From assembly GCF_003664125.1 (NCBI RefSeq), contig NZ_RCCP01000006.1:33698-97697 (forward strand): a DNA stretch of 64,000 bases, given 5' to 3'. The position numbers and the translations under genes are program-made. Positions within the stretch are counted from its first letter, which is position 1. Every line of letters begins with the position of its first letter. The notes beneath the pieces were generated by a model. The model was not told where the DNA came from. It made no database searches and saw only the letters and a program-made list of their open reading frames with translations. Below are positions 35,573-45,266 of the stretch, in pieces. The DNA comes from Planococcus citreus. Its GTDB lineage: Bacteria > Bacillota > Bacilli > Bacillales_A > Planococcaceae.

Positions 35573-37984
35573 TTATCCTACAACGATATTAACCAATTTC
35601 CCTGGAATGGCGATGACTTTTCTCACTTGCTTGCCTTCTGCCGCTTTTTGGACGTGCTCGTCGGCGAGTGCCGCTTCTTCCAGTTGTTCTTTCGTGCTGT
35701 CTTTTGCGACAGTGAGCTTGCTTCTCACTTTGCCGTTCACTTGGACGACGATTTCAACTTCATCATCGACCAGTTTCGACTCGTCAAATGTTGGCCATGC
35801 TTCATACGTTACCGTCTCGCTATGCCCAAGTTTGTTCCAAAGCTCTTCGGCCAAATGCGGCGCGATTGGCGATAGCATTTTCACGAAGCCTTCGATGTAT
35901 TCTTTCGGCAAGCTGTCGGCTTTATACGCTTCGTTGATGAACACCATCATTTGCGAAATCGCCGTATTGAAGCGAAGGCCATCAAAGTCTTCGGTCACTT
36001 TCTTGACGGTCTGGTTGTAGACCTTCTCCAGTTTGCCGTCATTGTGATCGCTGACTTTGCTCGAAATCGCTCCGTCTTCGATCAGCAAACGCCAAACGCG
36101 GTCAAGGAAACGACGAGACCCGTCTAGCCCGTTCGTCGACCAGGCGATGGACGCTTCGAGCGGCCCCATGAACATTTCATACATGCGCAGCGTATCCGCA
36201 CCATGGCTTTCGATGATCTGGTCTGGGTTGACGACATTGCCTTTGGATTTCGACATTTTCTCGTTGCCTTCGCCGAGGATCATCCCTTGGTTGAATAATT
36301 TCTGGAACGGTTCTTTTGTCGGCACGACGCCAAGGTCGTACAGCACTTTATGCCAGAAACGCGCATACAATAAGTGGAGGACGGCGTGTTCCGCACCACC
36401 GATATAGACATCAACCGGAAGCCAGCGTTTCAATAATTCCGGATCCGCGATCGCTTCGTCGTTAACGGGATCGATAAAGCGCAAATAATACCAGCAGCTG
36501 CCTGCCCATTGCGGCATCGTGTTCGTTTCGCGGCGGCCTTTCATGCCGGTTTCAGGATGCGTGACATTAACCCATTCCTCAATATTGGCAAGTGGCGATT
36601 CGCCTGTCCCGCTCGGCTTGATATCCGTTGTGACCGGAAGTTCGAGTGGCAAATCCTTATCATCGACCGGAGACATCGTGCCGTCTTCCCAGTGAATGAT
36701 CGGGATCGGTTCGCCCCAATAGCGCTGGCGACTGAACAACCAGTCGCGCAGACGGTAGGTGATTTTCTTCTCGCCGACGCCTTGTTGTTCGAGCCAGTCG
36801 ATCGCTTTACCAATCGCTTCGGTTTTGTTCAATCCGTCAAGGAAACCAGAGTTGACGAGTTCGCCGTCGCCAGCGTAGGCTTCTTCGTCGATGTTGCCGC
36901 CTGAGACGACTTCGACGATCGGCAAGTCGAATTGTTTTGCGAACTCATAATCACGTTCGTCATGTGCCGGCACGGCCATGATTGCGCCTGTTCCGTATGT
37001 CGCAAGGACGTAATCTGCAATCCAGATTGGCATTTTCTCGCCGCTTGCCGGATTGATCGCATAAGCACCAGTGAAGACGCCCGTTTTATCTTTCGCGAGA
37101 TCGGTACGCTCCAAATCGCTTTTCGTTTTCACGTTGTCGATATACTCAGCTACCGCTTCGCTCTGATCAGATGTCGTAATTTCCCCAACCAATTTATGTT
37201 CTGGGGCAAGCACCGCGTAAGTCGCGCCAAAAATCGTATCCGGGCGCGTTGTGAAGGCACGGAATGAAAGCCCGGTGCCGTCGATCTTGAATTCGAGCTC
37301 CGCGCCTTCGGATTTGCCGATCCAATTGCGCTGCATGTCCTTCAAGCTTTCCGGCCAATCGAGTTCGTTCAAGTCTTCCAGCAAACGGTCTGCGTATTCA
37401 GTGATTCGCAACACCCATTGACGCATCGGGCGGCGTTCGACCGGATGGCCTCCGCGCTCAGAAACTCCATCGACTACTTCTTCATTGGCCAAGACGGTGC
37501 CGAGTGCCGGACACCAGTTGACCGCTACTTCATCGACATATGCCAAGCCTTTATTGTAAAGCTGGATGAAAATCCATTGCGTCCATTTATAATAGTTTGG
37601 GTCGGTCGTGTTGATTTCACGGTCCCAATCATATGAGAAGCCGAGTTCCTGGATTTGGCGCTTGAAGGTCTCGATGTTTTTCGCCGTGAATTCTGCCGGG
37701 TCGTTTCCGGTATCCAGCGCATATTGTTCTGCCGGCAAACCGAATGCATCCCAGCCCATCGGATGAAGCACATCAAAGCCTTGCATGCGTTTTTGGCGGC
37801 TTAAGATATCAGTCGCCGTGTAGCCTTCCGGATGCCCGACGTGAAGCCCGGCGCCGGACGGATACGGGAACATATCAAGTGCGTAGAATTTTTCTTTGCC
37901 CGGCGTGTTCTCCGTTTTGAAGGTTTTGTTTTCTTGCCAATATTGCTGCCATTTCTTTTCGATTTCCTTGTGATTAAAAGACAT
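35573..37984 (-). CDS. leuS: leucyl-tRNA synthetase
   Basis: Class I synthetase, 803 aa, charging tRNA-Leu, with a CP1 editing domain that hydrolyses mischarged isoleucyl/norvalyl products. The HIGH-equivalent is GLHVGHPEG (~46), the editing threonine-rich segment is [15 protein letters not shown], and [10 protein letters not shown] is at ~575. AGGAGG before the ATG at 37984; the in-frame region upstream belongs to the T-box leader. Controlled by a leucine T-box. Confidence 0.98.
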   Translation of the reverse strand: MSFNHKEIEKKWQQYWQENKTFKTENTPGKEKFYALDMFPYPSGAGLHVGHPEGYTATDILSRQKRMQGFDVLHPMGWDAFGLPAEQYALDTGNDPAEFTAKNIETFKRQIQELGFSYDWDREINTTDPNYYKWTQWIFIQLYNKGLAYVDEVAVNWCPALGTVLANEEVVDGVSERGGHPVERRPMRQWVLRITEYADRLLEDLNELDWPESLKDMQRNWIGKSEGAELEFKIDGTGLSFRAFTTRPDTIFGATYAVLAPEHKLVGEITTSDQSEAVAEYIDNVKTKSDLERTDLAKDKTGVFTGAYAINPASGEKMPIWIADYVLATYGTGAIMAVPAHDERDYEFAKQFDLPIVEVVSGGNIDEEAYAGDGELVNSGFLDGLNKTEAIGKAIDWLEQQGVGEKKITYRLRDWLFSRQRYWGEPIPIIHWEDGTMSPVDDKDLPLELPVTTDIKPSGTGESPLANIEEWVNVTHPETGMKGRRETNTMPQWAGSCWYYLRFIDPVNDEAIADPELLKRWLPVDVYIGGAEHAVLHLLYARFWHKVLYDLGVVPTKEPFQKLFNQGMILGEGNEKMSKSKGNVVNPDQIIESHGADTLRMYEMFMGPLEASIAWSTNGLDGSRRFLDRVWRLLIEDGAISSKVSDHNDGKLEKVYNQTVKKVTEDFDGLRFNTAISQMMVFINEAYKADSLPKEYIEGFVKMLSPIAPHLAEELWNKLGHSETVTYEAWPTFDESKLVDDEVEIVVQVNGKVRSKLTVAKDSTKEQLEEAALADEHVQKAAEGKQVRKVIAIPGKLVNIVVG

Positions 37985-38046
37985 TTCCAATTTTCCTCCT
38001 CTAAATACAAGCGGATGTCCGCTAGCGTAGCAAGTTTTCAGCAAAA

Positions 38047-38268
38047 TAAAAAAATCCCGCCCCTTAAACTAAGGGACGGGATTTTTCCCGCGGTACCACC
38101 CAAATTAGCGCTCAGGCGCTCAACTTGATTCCTTAACGCGGAAAACGGCGCAATCATTGCGCAGACTCCAAGGCGAGTTCAAACATCCTGCATGCCGGCT
38201 CGCACCATCCGCCGGCTCTCTTTTATGCATATATGTCCTACTGCTCCTCTTCACGGCCATTTGCTATT
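38047..38268 (-). promoter_or_regulatory. T-box leader, leucine-specific
   Basis: The minus strand has the T-box core GGGTGGTACCGCGG (38088-38101) and a terminator AAATCCCG..TTAAGGGG.CGGGATTT plus T run (38047-38085). Stem I holds the GAGAGCCGGCGG and GGTGCGAGCCGG elements, and the specifier loop reads GAA-CTC-G, codon CTC (38175-38177), for leucine. Confidence 0.96.
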
Positions 38269-38274
38269 GATTTC

Positions 38275-38303
38275 ATTTTAGCTGAGCGCCTGTTTTTATG
38301 CAA
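38275..38303 (-). promoter_or_regulatory. promoter of the leuS leader
   Basis: TTGCAT (38298-38303), 17-nt spacer, TAAAAT (38275-38280) on the minus strand. It begins only 5 bp after the scoB stop codon. Confidence 0.8.
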
Positions 38304-38307
38304 TAGC

Positions 38308-38961
38308 TCAATGTACTTTGACGCTATCAGTATTCAACTCGGCATCGGTTGCAGCGACGACGTCGTCGACCGAGAAGCCTTCGAATACTTCTTTCAACAC
38401 GAGGCCAGTATCCGTCACTTCAATCACCGCGCGTTCTGTGATGATCAAATTAACGACCGCTTTCCCCGTCAGCGGCAATTCGCATGCTTTTTTGATTTTC
38501 GCTGAACCGTCTTTTGATACATGGTCCATGATGACGATGACTTTTTTCGCGCCATGGACAAGATCCATCGCGCCGCCCATGCCTTTGATCATTTTCCCTG
38601 GGATCATCCAGTTGGCCAGATCGCCGTTTTCTGCGACTTCCATGCCCCCAAGGATCGCGACATCGATATGCCCGCCGCGAATCATTGCGAATGACTCAGC
38701 GCTCGTGAAAAATGCGGAGCCCGGGATTGTCGTGACGGTTTCTTTTCCGGCATTGATCAAATCGGGATCGACTTGGTCTTCTGTCGGATACGGACCGATG
38801 CCGAGCAATCCGTTTTCGGACTGCAAGACGACTTGTTTATTATCGGAAATGAAGTTCGCGACCAAAGTCGGCATGCCGATGCCCAGGTTGACGTAATCTC
38901 CATCGTTGATTTCTTTTTCCGCTCGTTTTGCGATTCGTTCTCTGATAGCTTGTTTGTCCAC
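38308..38961 (-). CDS. scoB: 3-oxoacid CoA-transferase subunit B
   Basis: 217 aa beta-type subunit of succinyl-CoA:3-ketoacid (acetoacetate) CoA-transferase. The catalytic glutamate that forms the CoA thioester is Glu49 in [22 protein letters not shown] and [13 protein letters not shown] are conserved. I prefer the GTG at 38961, 6 nt after GGGTGGGG and colinear with the family; a GTG at 38973 is possible. Forms a heteromer with ScoA encoded 18 bp upstream. No terminator is seen before the leuS promoter. Confidence 0.93.
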   Translation of the reverse strand: MDKQAIRERIAKRAEKEINDGDYVNLGIGMPTLVANFISDNKQVVLQSENGLLGIGPYPTEDQVDPDLINAGKETVTTIPGSAFFTSAESFAMIRGGHIDVAILGGMEVAENGDLANWMIPGKMIKGMGGAMDLVHGAKKVIVIMDHVSKDGSAKIKKACELPLTGKAVVNLIITERAVIEVTDTGLVLKEVFEGFSVDDVVAATDAELNTDSVKVH

Positions 38962-38979
38962 TTCTGTCCCCACCCTTTC

Positions 38980-39666
38980 TTAACGCGTCGTCAAACGCTC
39001 GATTCGTTTTTCTTGGTCTGCTTGCAGCAAGCCTTGTACGTAAATGCTCGGCGTTTGCACGTGGTTCGGGTCGATATCTCCGATTTCCACTACATGCTCG
39101 ACTTCCGCAATCGTCACTTTCCCGGCAGCTGCCGCTAGCGGGTTGAAGTTCTGTGCAGTCTTGTTGTAGACGAGATTGCCCATTTTATCTGCAGTATGTG
39201 CACGGACCAGTGAGAAATCAGCTTTCAACGCCATTTCAAGCACGTGTTCCTTGCCATCGAATTCGCGGATTTCCTTGCCTTCAGCGACGGTCGTGCCGAC
39301 GCCTGCCGGTGTGAAGAATGCTGGAATCCCGGCTCCGCCTGCGCGCATTTTTTCAGCGAGCGTGCCTTGAGGCGTGAGTTCCACTTCGATTTCGCCGGAC
39401 AACACTTGGCGTTCGAATTCTTTGTTTTCGCCGACGTACGAGCCGATCATTTTCTTGATTTGCTTGTTTTTCAGCAATAAGCCAAGGCCCCATTCGTCGA
39501 CCCCACAGTTATTGGAAATTATTGTTAGATCTTTTACCCCTTTATCGACAAGCGCCAGGATCAGCTGTTCTGGAATTCCGACCAGCCCGAATCCTCCAAC
39601 CATGATGGTGGCTCCGTCTTGTATCGGTTCGACTGCCTCTTTGGCAGAATTGTAAATCGGTTTCAT
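38980..39666 (-). CDS. scoA: 3-oxoacid CoA-transferase subunit A
   Basis: 228 aa alpha-type subunit. The glycine-rich CoA site GGFGLVGIPEQLI, the NNCGVDEWGLG segment and PAFFTPAGVGT are typical. With ScoB it moves CoA from succinyl-CoA to acetoacetate, letting the cell use ketone bodies or finish breakdown of leucine and butyrate-type compounds. AGAGGGGG before the ATG at 39666. First gene of scoAB. Confidence 0.94.
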   Translation of the reverse strand: MKPIYNSAKEAVEPIQDGATIMVGGFGLVGIPEQLILALVDKGVKDLTIISNNCGVDEWGLGLLLKNKQIKKMIGSYVGENKEFERQVLSGEIEVELTPQGTLAEKMRAGGAGIPAFFTPAGVGTTVAEGKEIREFDGKEHVLEMALKADFSLVRAHTADKMGNLVYNKTAQNFNPLAAAAGKVTIAEVEHVVEIGDIDPNHVQTPSIYVQGLLQADQEKRIERLTTR

Positions 39667-39839
39667 CGCGCGTTTCCCCCTCTGCAACATTAACTGAATT
39701 TTGATTCAATAAAACGCTTCCATTAACAATTTAACCAAAACTCCATGGGAAACGCAACAAGGACAATGGGCGCACGATTTTTGGCGGCTTTTCGGCCGGC
39801 AACTGCGTGTTATAATGACAGCTAAGGAGTGGTTTTATT

Positions 39840-40793
39840 ATGGACAATGAATTCCCCTTCCCGAGTGACGGGAAGCGTTATTATACATGGAACCGCCATT
39901 TGCGCGGGCAGTTCGGCGAAAAGATCATGAAAATCTCGCTCGATGCCGGATTCGATTGCCCGAATCGCGACGGCACAGTGGCTTTTGGCGGCTGCACATT
40001 TTGCTCGGTCGCTGGTTCTGGTGATTTTGCCGGAGACCGCGTTGACCCGATTCCTGTGCAATTCGAGCAAGTGAAAGCGAAAATGCACCGCAAATGGAAA
40101 GATGCCAAATACATCGCCTATTTTCAAGCGTATACGAATACCCATGCGCCGATTGACGTTATCAAAAGACAATTTGAAGCGGCACTCGCACAGGAAAATG
40201 TGGTCGGCATCAGCATCGGCACACGGCCCGACTGCTTGCCGGATGAAGTTGTTGAATACTTGGCTGAACTCAATGAACGCACGTATTTATGGGTGGAACT
40301 CGGCCTGCAGACTGTTCATGAGCGCACTGCGCAGCTCATCAACCGTGCACATGATTTTGACACTTACAAAGAAGGTGTCAACAAACTGCGCGCACACGGC
40401 ATCAATATATGCAGCCACATCATCAACGGCTTGCCGCTTGAAGACAAAGATATGATGATGGAAACGGCACAGACAGTCGCAAAACTCGACGTCCAAGGAA
40501 TCAAGATCCACCTGCTGCATTTACTCAACGGTACGCCGATGGTTAAACAATATGAAAAAGGCATGCTCGATTTTATGGAAAAAGATGCCTATATCCAACT
40601 CGTCGCCGACCAGCTTGAAATCATCCCGCCCGATATGGTCGTCCAGCGCATCACCGGCGACGGCCCGATCGATTTGATGATCGGCCCGATGTGGAGCACG
40701 AATAAATGGGAAGTGCTAAACGGCATCGATAAAGAACTCGAAACTCGCGGCAGTTGGCAAGGCAAGCATTATGCGGGGAGTGTGGCATTATGA
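39840..40793 (+). CDS. ytqA: radical SAM protein, TIGR01212 family (YtqA)
   Basis: 317 aa. Cysteines at 40, 52 and 55 (CPNRDGTVAFGGCTFC) are suited to bind a [4Fe-4S] cluster for radical SAM chemistry. The core has ISIGTRPDCLPDE and WVELGLQTVHERT. The family is related to Elp3-like oxygen-independent enzymes; the reaction is not established, though a role in tRNA modification has been proposed for the ytqA-ytqB pair. AAGGAGTGG before the ATG; TATAAT at ~39811. Stop overlaps ytqB. Confidence 0.88.
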   Translation: MDNEFPFPSDGKRYYTWNRHLRGQFGEKIMKISLDAGFDCPNRDGTVAFGGCTFCSVAGSGDFAGDRVDPIPVQFEQVKAKMHRKWKDAKYIAYFQAYTNTHAPIDVIKRQFEAALAQENVVGISIGTRPDCLPDEVVEYLAELNERTYLWVELGLQTVHERTAQLINRAHDFDTYKEGVNKLRAHGINICSHIINGLPLEDKDMMMETAQTVAKLDVQGIKIHLLHLLNGTPMVKQYEKGMLDFMEKDAYIQLVADQLEIIPPDMVVQRITGDGPIDLMIGPMWSTNKWEVLNGIDKELETRGSWQGKHYAGSVAL

Positions 40794-41359
40794 CCTTGCA
40801 ACGCGTCTTGCCTTTCACCAAATCCTTGCTCGAACAAGTTGTCCAAAAAGGAGATGCAGTAGTGGATGCCACTGCCGGAAACGGGCATGATACCCATTTC
40901 CTGGCTGGGCTTACCGGTGACTCCGGAAAAGTCTATGCATTCGATATCCAGCAACAAGCAATCGAAGCGACCAGGCAGCGCACAGAAGCGTTTCGTCATG
41001 TCGAATTGATTTGCGACAGCCATGCGAAAATTTCACAATATGTAACCGAATCGATATCAGCTGCAGTTTTCAATCTCGGCTATTTGCCAAAAGGCGACCA
41101 CACCATCATCACCAAAGCGGACAGTACCTTGCAGGCAATCGGCCAATGTCTCGAGCGCTTAAAGACAGGCGGCTTGGTGTTAGCCGTCATTTACTCCGGC
41201 CACGACGGCGGCAGCGAAGAGCGCGACGCGGTAATGGATTACGTCAAGCAATTGCCGCAAACCCGCTACGACGTCATGAAATATGAATTCATCAACCAGC
41301 AGCATTCGCCCCCATTTTTGATCGCGATCGAGAAAAAACAACAGCGCCAAAAGAAATGA
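40790..41359 (+). CDS. ytqB: class I SAM methyltransferase (YtqB, rRNA methylase type)
   Basis: 189 aa Rossmann methyltransferase. Motif I is VVDATAGNGHDTHFLA, motif II has VYAFDIQQQAIEAT, and NLGYLPKGD is the NPPY-like catalytic loop characteristic of the MnmM/YtqB group, which methylates the 5-aminomethyl-2-thiouridine of tRNA wobble bases. ATGA overlap with ytqA and GGGGAGTG upstream fix the start and imply coupling; this supports a joint tRNA wobble role. Confidence 0.88.
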   Translation: MTLQRVLPFTKSLLEQVVQKGDAVVDATAGNGHDTHFLAGLTGDSGKVYAFDIQQQAIEATRQRTEAFRHVELICDSHAKISQYVTESISAAVFNLGYLPKGDHTIITKADSTLQAIGQCLERLKTGGLVLAVIYSGHDGGSEERDAVMDYVKQLPQTRYDVMKYEFINQQHSPPFLIAIEKKQQRQKK

Positions 41360-41369
41360 TGGCTAAATT

Positions 41370-41405
41370 TAAAAGAGCAGCGTGCACATGCACGCTGCTC
41401 TTTCA
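41370..41405. terminator. bidirectional terminator
   Basis: AAAGAGCAGCGTGCA / TGCACGCTGCTCTTT, a near-continuous palindrome with a 1-2 nt loop between ytqB and the convergent dehydrogenase gene. Confidence 0.9.
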
Positions 41406-41406
41406 C

Positions 41407-42441
41407 TTATTTCTCGACAGGACCTTCGAGAACAATTTTTCCGATGGTCTTGCCAGACATCAGTTTTCCGTAAGCTTCTTTCAAGTTTGCCGGATTGATT
41501 GGCGCCATCGTTTCATTGAGTGTCGACTGGACTTTGCCGCTGTCTGCCCATTCCGACAGTTCATTCAAAAATTGATGCTGCTCGATCATGTCTTCGGTCT
41601 GGAACATCGAACGCGTGTACATCAATTCGTAAACGAAGGTCACGCTTTTTCCGAACAAGGCCGGAGCGAGCGGTTCGAACGCTGGTAAGATCGAACAAAT
41701 CTTGCCTTGAGGCCGGATTGCGTCCGCCATGCCTGCCATATGGTCATCGGTATTGGTCAGGCAGAAGATATAGTCCACGCCGTCAATATCCAACTCCTTC
41801 AATTGAGGCAGCAATTCCTGGTGATGGTTGATCGTGTGATGCGCGCCATGATCTTTGGCCCACTCGATCGTTTCCTGACGCGACGCGGTTCCGATTACGG
41901 TAAGCCCTGCTAATTTGGCGATCTGCGTAGCGATCGAACCGACACCTCCCGCAGCTCCGATGATCAGGATGTTCTTGCCTTCATTGTCCTGCGGTTTTTT
42001 CGAAATGCCCAAACGCACAAACAGGGCTTCCATTGCGGTCAATCCCGTCAACGGCAAAGCAGCCGCCTGCGCGAAATCCAAGTTTTTCGGCTTGTGACCG
42101 ACGATGCGCTCATCGACCAAATGGAATTCGCTATGCCCGCCTTCCCGGACATTGGTGCCGGCATAAAACACTTCGTCGCCTTCTTTGAACAATGAACATT
42201 CACTGCCAACGGAAACGACCACTCCGGCAACGTCCCTTCCGACGATCGTCAAGGAGTCATCGTCCGGTTTTTTCGAATCACGTGTTTTGTAGTCTGTCGG
42301 GTTGACCGATACCGCCTTTACCTCCACGAGCAAATCGTGTCCTTTTGGCTCTGGCTTGTCCAATTCTACTGCCTCGAATTCGGGCGGTTGATCGGTATTT
42401 CCGGGTTTGTAAAATCCTAGTGCTATCATTTTCGAAGTCAA
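41407..42441 (-). CDS. zinc-type alcohol dehydrogenase / quinone oxidoreductase-like protein
   Basis: 344 aa MDR-superfamily oxidoreductase. GroES-like N-terminal domain (VEVKAVSVNPTDYKTRD, GRDVAGVVVSVG), NAD(P)-binding Rossmann motif IIGAAGGVGSIATQIAKL, and a C-terminal GKIVLEGPVEK. The structural-zinc cysteines of classical alcohol dehydrogenase are absent, which fits the quinone reductase / YogA-like branch; substrate unknown. The frame starts with TTG at 42441 (AAGG 10 nt before); an ATG at 42429 is also possible. Lies 48 bp after the pyruvate oxidase-like gene, possibly co-transcribed. Confidence 0.85.
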   Translation of the reverse strand: MTSKMIALGFYKPGNTDQPPEFEAVELDKPEPKGHDLLVEVKAVSVNPTDYKTRDSKKPDDDSLTIVGRDVAGVVVSVGSECSLFKEGDEVFYAGTNVREGGHSEFHLVDERIVGHKPKNLDFAQAAALPLTGLTAMEALFVRLGISKKPQDNEGKNILIIGAAGGVGSIATQIAKLAGLTVIGTASRQETIEWAKDHGAHHTINHHQELLPQLKELDIDGVDYIFCLTNTDDHMAGMADAIRPQGKICSILPAFEPLAPALFGKSVTFVYELMYTRSMFQTEDMIEQHQFLNELSEWADSGKVQSTLNETMAPINPANLKEAYGKLMSGKTIGKIVLEGPVEK

Positions 42442-42489
42442 TCCATTTCGCCTTCCTTTCGTCTATTCATATCATTGTTACAATTCCTT

Positions 42490-44088
42490 CTATAATACAG
42501 CCGAGATGTCTTCTACGTATGCATCGATGACGACTGGCTGTTTGCTTGCTTTTGCTTTCGACAACGCGTCTTGCAATTCGGCACGTGTTTTAACCGTATA
42601 GCCCTCTCCGCCGCACGCAATGGCAAACGCCGCAAAGTCGATATTGGCAAGATCGACATTGGTCGGCTTATTGCCTGCCATTTTTTGCTCGTCTTCGATC
42701 AATTGAAGCTTCTGGTTGTTGAAGACGACGATAATCATCGGCAGCTCGTATTTAACTGCGGTGACAAAATCCTGCATGCCCATGGAAAATCCGCCGTCCC
42801 CGACGATAGCGATGGCCTGTCTATCCGGATATGCCAGTTTTGCCGCCATCGCTCCTGGCAAACCGCAGCCCATCGTGCCAAGCCAAGATGATAAAACCAA
42901 TTTATGTCCACTCAGCTGCAAGTATTTCGCCGTCCAGATGGTGATGCTGCCGACGTCAAGTGAAACGACAGCGTCCCGCTCCATGATGTGCTGGATTTCG
43001 CCCAGCACTTGCTGAGGTTGAAGCATGTCGGTTTCCTTATCGATATCTTCACGCAGCTTGTCATGCCAAGCGCGTCGTTTCTCCTGGAATTGCTCCAAGA
43101 ACCCGGCATCTTTTTCACCGAGCTCGCTTGTCAATGAGGCGAGTGCCTGCCCAAGTTCCCCGACTACCCCTACCGTTGCGGGATAGTATTTGCCGATCAC
43201 GCGCGGGTCGAGATCGATTTGGATGGCAGGCGCTTTATCCGGCAAATACTCACGGTACGGATACGCTGTACCGGCGAGAATGACCAAGTCGGCTTGTTTC
43301 ATCGCCTCTTCAGCCGGCTCCGTCCCGAGTTGGCCGAGCTGCCCGAGGTTATTCGGATGATCATCAGGAATCAATCCTTTCGCTGGGAGTGATGCAATGA
43401 TTGGCGCTTTCAGTTTTTCCGAAAAGGCCAATACTTCGCCAGCCGCTTCCTGTGCGCCTTTACCTGCCAGGATGACTGGTTTTTTCGCAGTCTCCAATAG
43501 CTTCAGCGCTTCCTTCAAATCTTCTTCTGCTGCCCGAATATGCGGCGCTGAATATTCGGGAGAGGTCATCTCCTTCTCCCGTTTGATTTTCGTACTGAAT
43601 AAATCGTCCGACACCACGAGCACAGCAGGGCCTTTTTCGGCATATGCTGCACGCACCGCCTGATTGAGCATATCCGGCAATTGTTCGGCATTTTGCACGC
43701 GGCGGTTATAGACCGAAACGTCTTCAAACATCGATTCCAATTTCAGCTCCTGGAAAGTGTCGGTCCCAACAGAACTGCTGGTCACTTGCCCGACAATCGC
43801 GAGTACCGGAGTTTTGTCTTTTTTCGCATCATACAGACCGTTTTGCAGATGGATCGCCCCTGGACCTGCGATCGACAGGCACACGCCAATGTGCCCGGTC
43901 AATTTCGAATAGGCCGAAGCGGCGAGCGCCCCTGTCTCTTCATGGCGGATCTGGATAAAACGGATATCCTCTTTGCGCAGCTCTTCCATCAATTCATTGA
44001 TGGAATCCCCGGGCATTCCGTAAATATGGCCTACTTTCCATTGCTTCAATAACTCGACAACGTGGCTGCCTGCGGTGCGTTCAAACAT
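42490..44088 (-). CDS. thiamine-diphosphate enzyme, pyruvate oxidase type
   Basis: 532 aa. The ThDP fold has three parts: N-terminal PYR domain with the catalytic glutamate (IRHEETGALAASAYSKLTG), a central FAD/nucleotide domain, and the C-terminal PP domain with GDGGFSMGMQDFVTAVKY and FNNQKL. It resembles Bacillus YdaP (pyruvate oxidase-like), which converts pyruvate to acetate and CO2 or acetyl phosphate; electrons pass to quinone or oxygen. Start at 44088 has GAGGG 7 nt upstream; an ATG two codons earlier is the alternative. Acetate made here could feed AcsA. Confidence 0.88.
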   Translation of the reverse strand: MFERTAGSHVVELLKQWKVGHIYGMPGDSINELMEELRKEDIRFIQIRHEETGALAASAYSKLTGHIGVCLSIAGPGAIHLQNGLYDAKKDKTPVLAIVGQVTSSSVGTDTFQELKLESMFEDVSVYNRRVQNAEQLPDMLNQAVRAAYAEKGPAVLVVSDDLFSTKIKREKEMTSPEYSAPHIRAAEEDLKEALKLLETAKKPVILAGKGAQEAAGEVLAFSEKLKAPIIASLPAKGLIPDDHPNNLGQLGQLGTEPAEEAMKQADLVILAGTAYPYREYLPDKAPAIQIDLDPRVIGKYYPATVGVVGELGQALASLTSELGEKDAGFLEQFQEKRRAWHDKLREDIDKETDMLQPQQVLGEIQHIMERDAVVSLDVGSITIWTAKYLQLSGHKLVLSSWLGTMGCGLPGAMAAKLAYPDRQAIAIVGDGGFSMGMQDFVTAVKYELPMIIVVFNNQKLQLIEDEQKMAGNKPTNVDLANIDFAAFAIACGGEGYTVKTRAELQDALSKAKASKQPVVIDAYVEDISAVL

Positions 44089-44170
44089 ATACATTCCCTC
44101 TTTCCTTATTTCTGCTGTTCCATCTCTTTATCCCTCCAGCTCATCTGTAAACCTTTTTCGGCAAACATGC

Positions 44171-44213
44171 AAAAAAGCAGCAGGCCGTTTTTTAGCCTAC
44201 TGCTTTTTTAGGA
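44171..44213 (-). terminator. terminator of the luciferase-like gene
   Basis: AGCAGTAGGC / GCCTGCTGCT stem with T6 on the minus strand; overlaps the stop of the gene at 44208. Confidence 0.85.
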
Positions 44214-45218
44214 TATTCTTTTAGTCATTTCTTCAGCGATCAACCGGAACGTCGTTAACTTATCATTGAAATCATAGGCGACGGAAACAATCATCACTTC
44301 ATCGGCGCCATATTCCTCGCCGAGCGCTTCCAATTGATCCACCACTTGCTTAGGGTCGCCGACGACCATGCGCCGGCGGTTTTCCGCGACAAGCAGCTTT
44401 TCAAATTTCGAGTATTCGTAAGCGGCTGCCTGTTCGGGAGGCGGCGTGCCGTCAGACGGCATGCCCTGTGCTCCCATCGCAAGCGACAGGTCGAGTGAAG
44501 ACGCGACATATTCCGCCTGTTCACGAGTTTCCTGGCAAACCGCGAAAATCGCAAAGCCTGTATACGGTCCATTGCCTTTATGGGGAATGAAATTTTTTCT
44601 GTAGTTGGCTGCAAAGTCCTGTCCGCCTTCGCCGTTGATGAAGTGGGCGAACATATACGGCAAGCCTTTGTGGGCGGCCAATTGCGAAGACCCCTCGCCT
44701 GAACCGAGCATCCAGATCGGCGGTGCTTCAAGCGGCACCGGGGTTGCAGTCATTCCATAATAATCATGCGACTCCGGAATGCTGTTTTCCAAATACATGC
44801 GCAGCTCATCCAATTGTTCAGGAAAGCGCCCCGCATCCCGCAAGCGGCCATTCGATAAAGCGAACGATGCTCTCGGCATGCCGCCTGGCGCACGGCCCAC
44901 TCCCGCATCGATACGCCCAAGATACAGGCTCTCCAATAAATTAAAGTTCTCGGCCACTTTAAATGCCGAATAATGCGGCAGCATGACACCGCCAGAACCC
45001 AAGCGGATCGATGAAGTCCTGGCACCGATATGGCTGATCAGGATCTCCGGAGAAGAGCCCGCCAAAGTTTTGGCATCGTGATGTTCCGATACCCAAAAGC
45101 GCGTATAGCCCCATTTTTCTGCGTGTTGCGCCAACCGGACCGTATCGGCCAAAGCTTCGCTAGCTGTCTGGCCTTGTGAAATCGGGGATTGGTCTAATAT
45201 GCTGAAACGAAGTGGCAT
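44208..45218 (-). CDS. LLM-class flavin-dependent oxidoreductase
   Basis: 336 aa bacterial luciferase-like TIM-barrel protein (MsnO8/YceB-like). Start MPLRFSILDQSPISQGQTASEAL, WVSEHHDAKTLAGSSPEILI and RIDAGVGRAPGG are family signatures for FMN-dependent monooxygenases. No flavin reductase partner is adjacent and the substrate is unknown. AAGGAAAG before the ATG. It is followed by a terminator, so it may be a single-gene unit or co-transcribed with the hydrolase gene 48 bp upstream. Confidence 0.88.
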   Translation of the reverse strand: MPLRFSILDQSPISQGQTASEALADTVRLAQHAEKWGYTRFWVSEHHDAKTLAGSSPEILISHIGARTSSIRLGSGGVMLPHYSAFKVAENFNLLESLYLGRIDAGVGRAPGGMPRASFALSNGRLRDAGRFPEQLDELRMYLENSIPESHDYYGMTATPVPLEAPPIWMLGSGEGSSQLAAHKGLPYMFAHFINGEGGQDFAANYRKNFIPHKGNGPYTGFAIFAVCQETREQAEYVASSLDLSLAMGAQGMPSDGTPPPEQAAAYEYSKFEKLLVAENRRRMVVGDPKQVVDQLEALGEEYGADEVMIVSVAYDFNDKLTTFRLIAEEMTKRIS

Positions 45219-45266
45219 CTTGATCTTTCCTTTCTATTCTTTGATGCAATGGCTGACCATGAAGTG

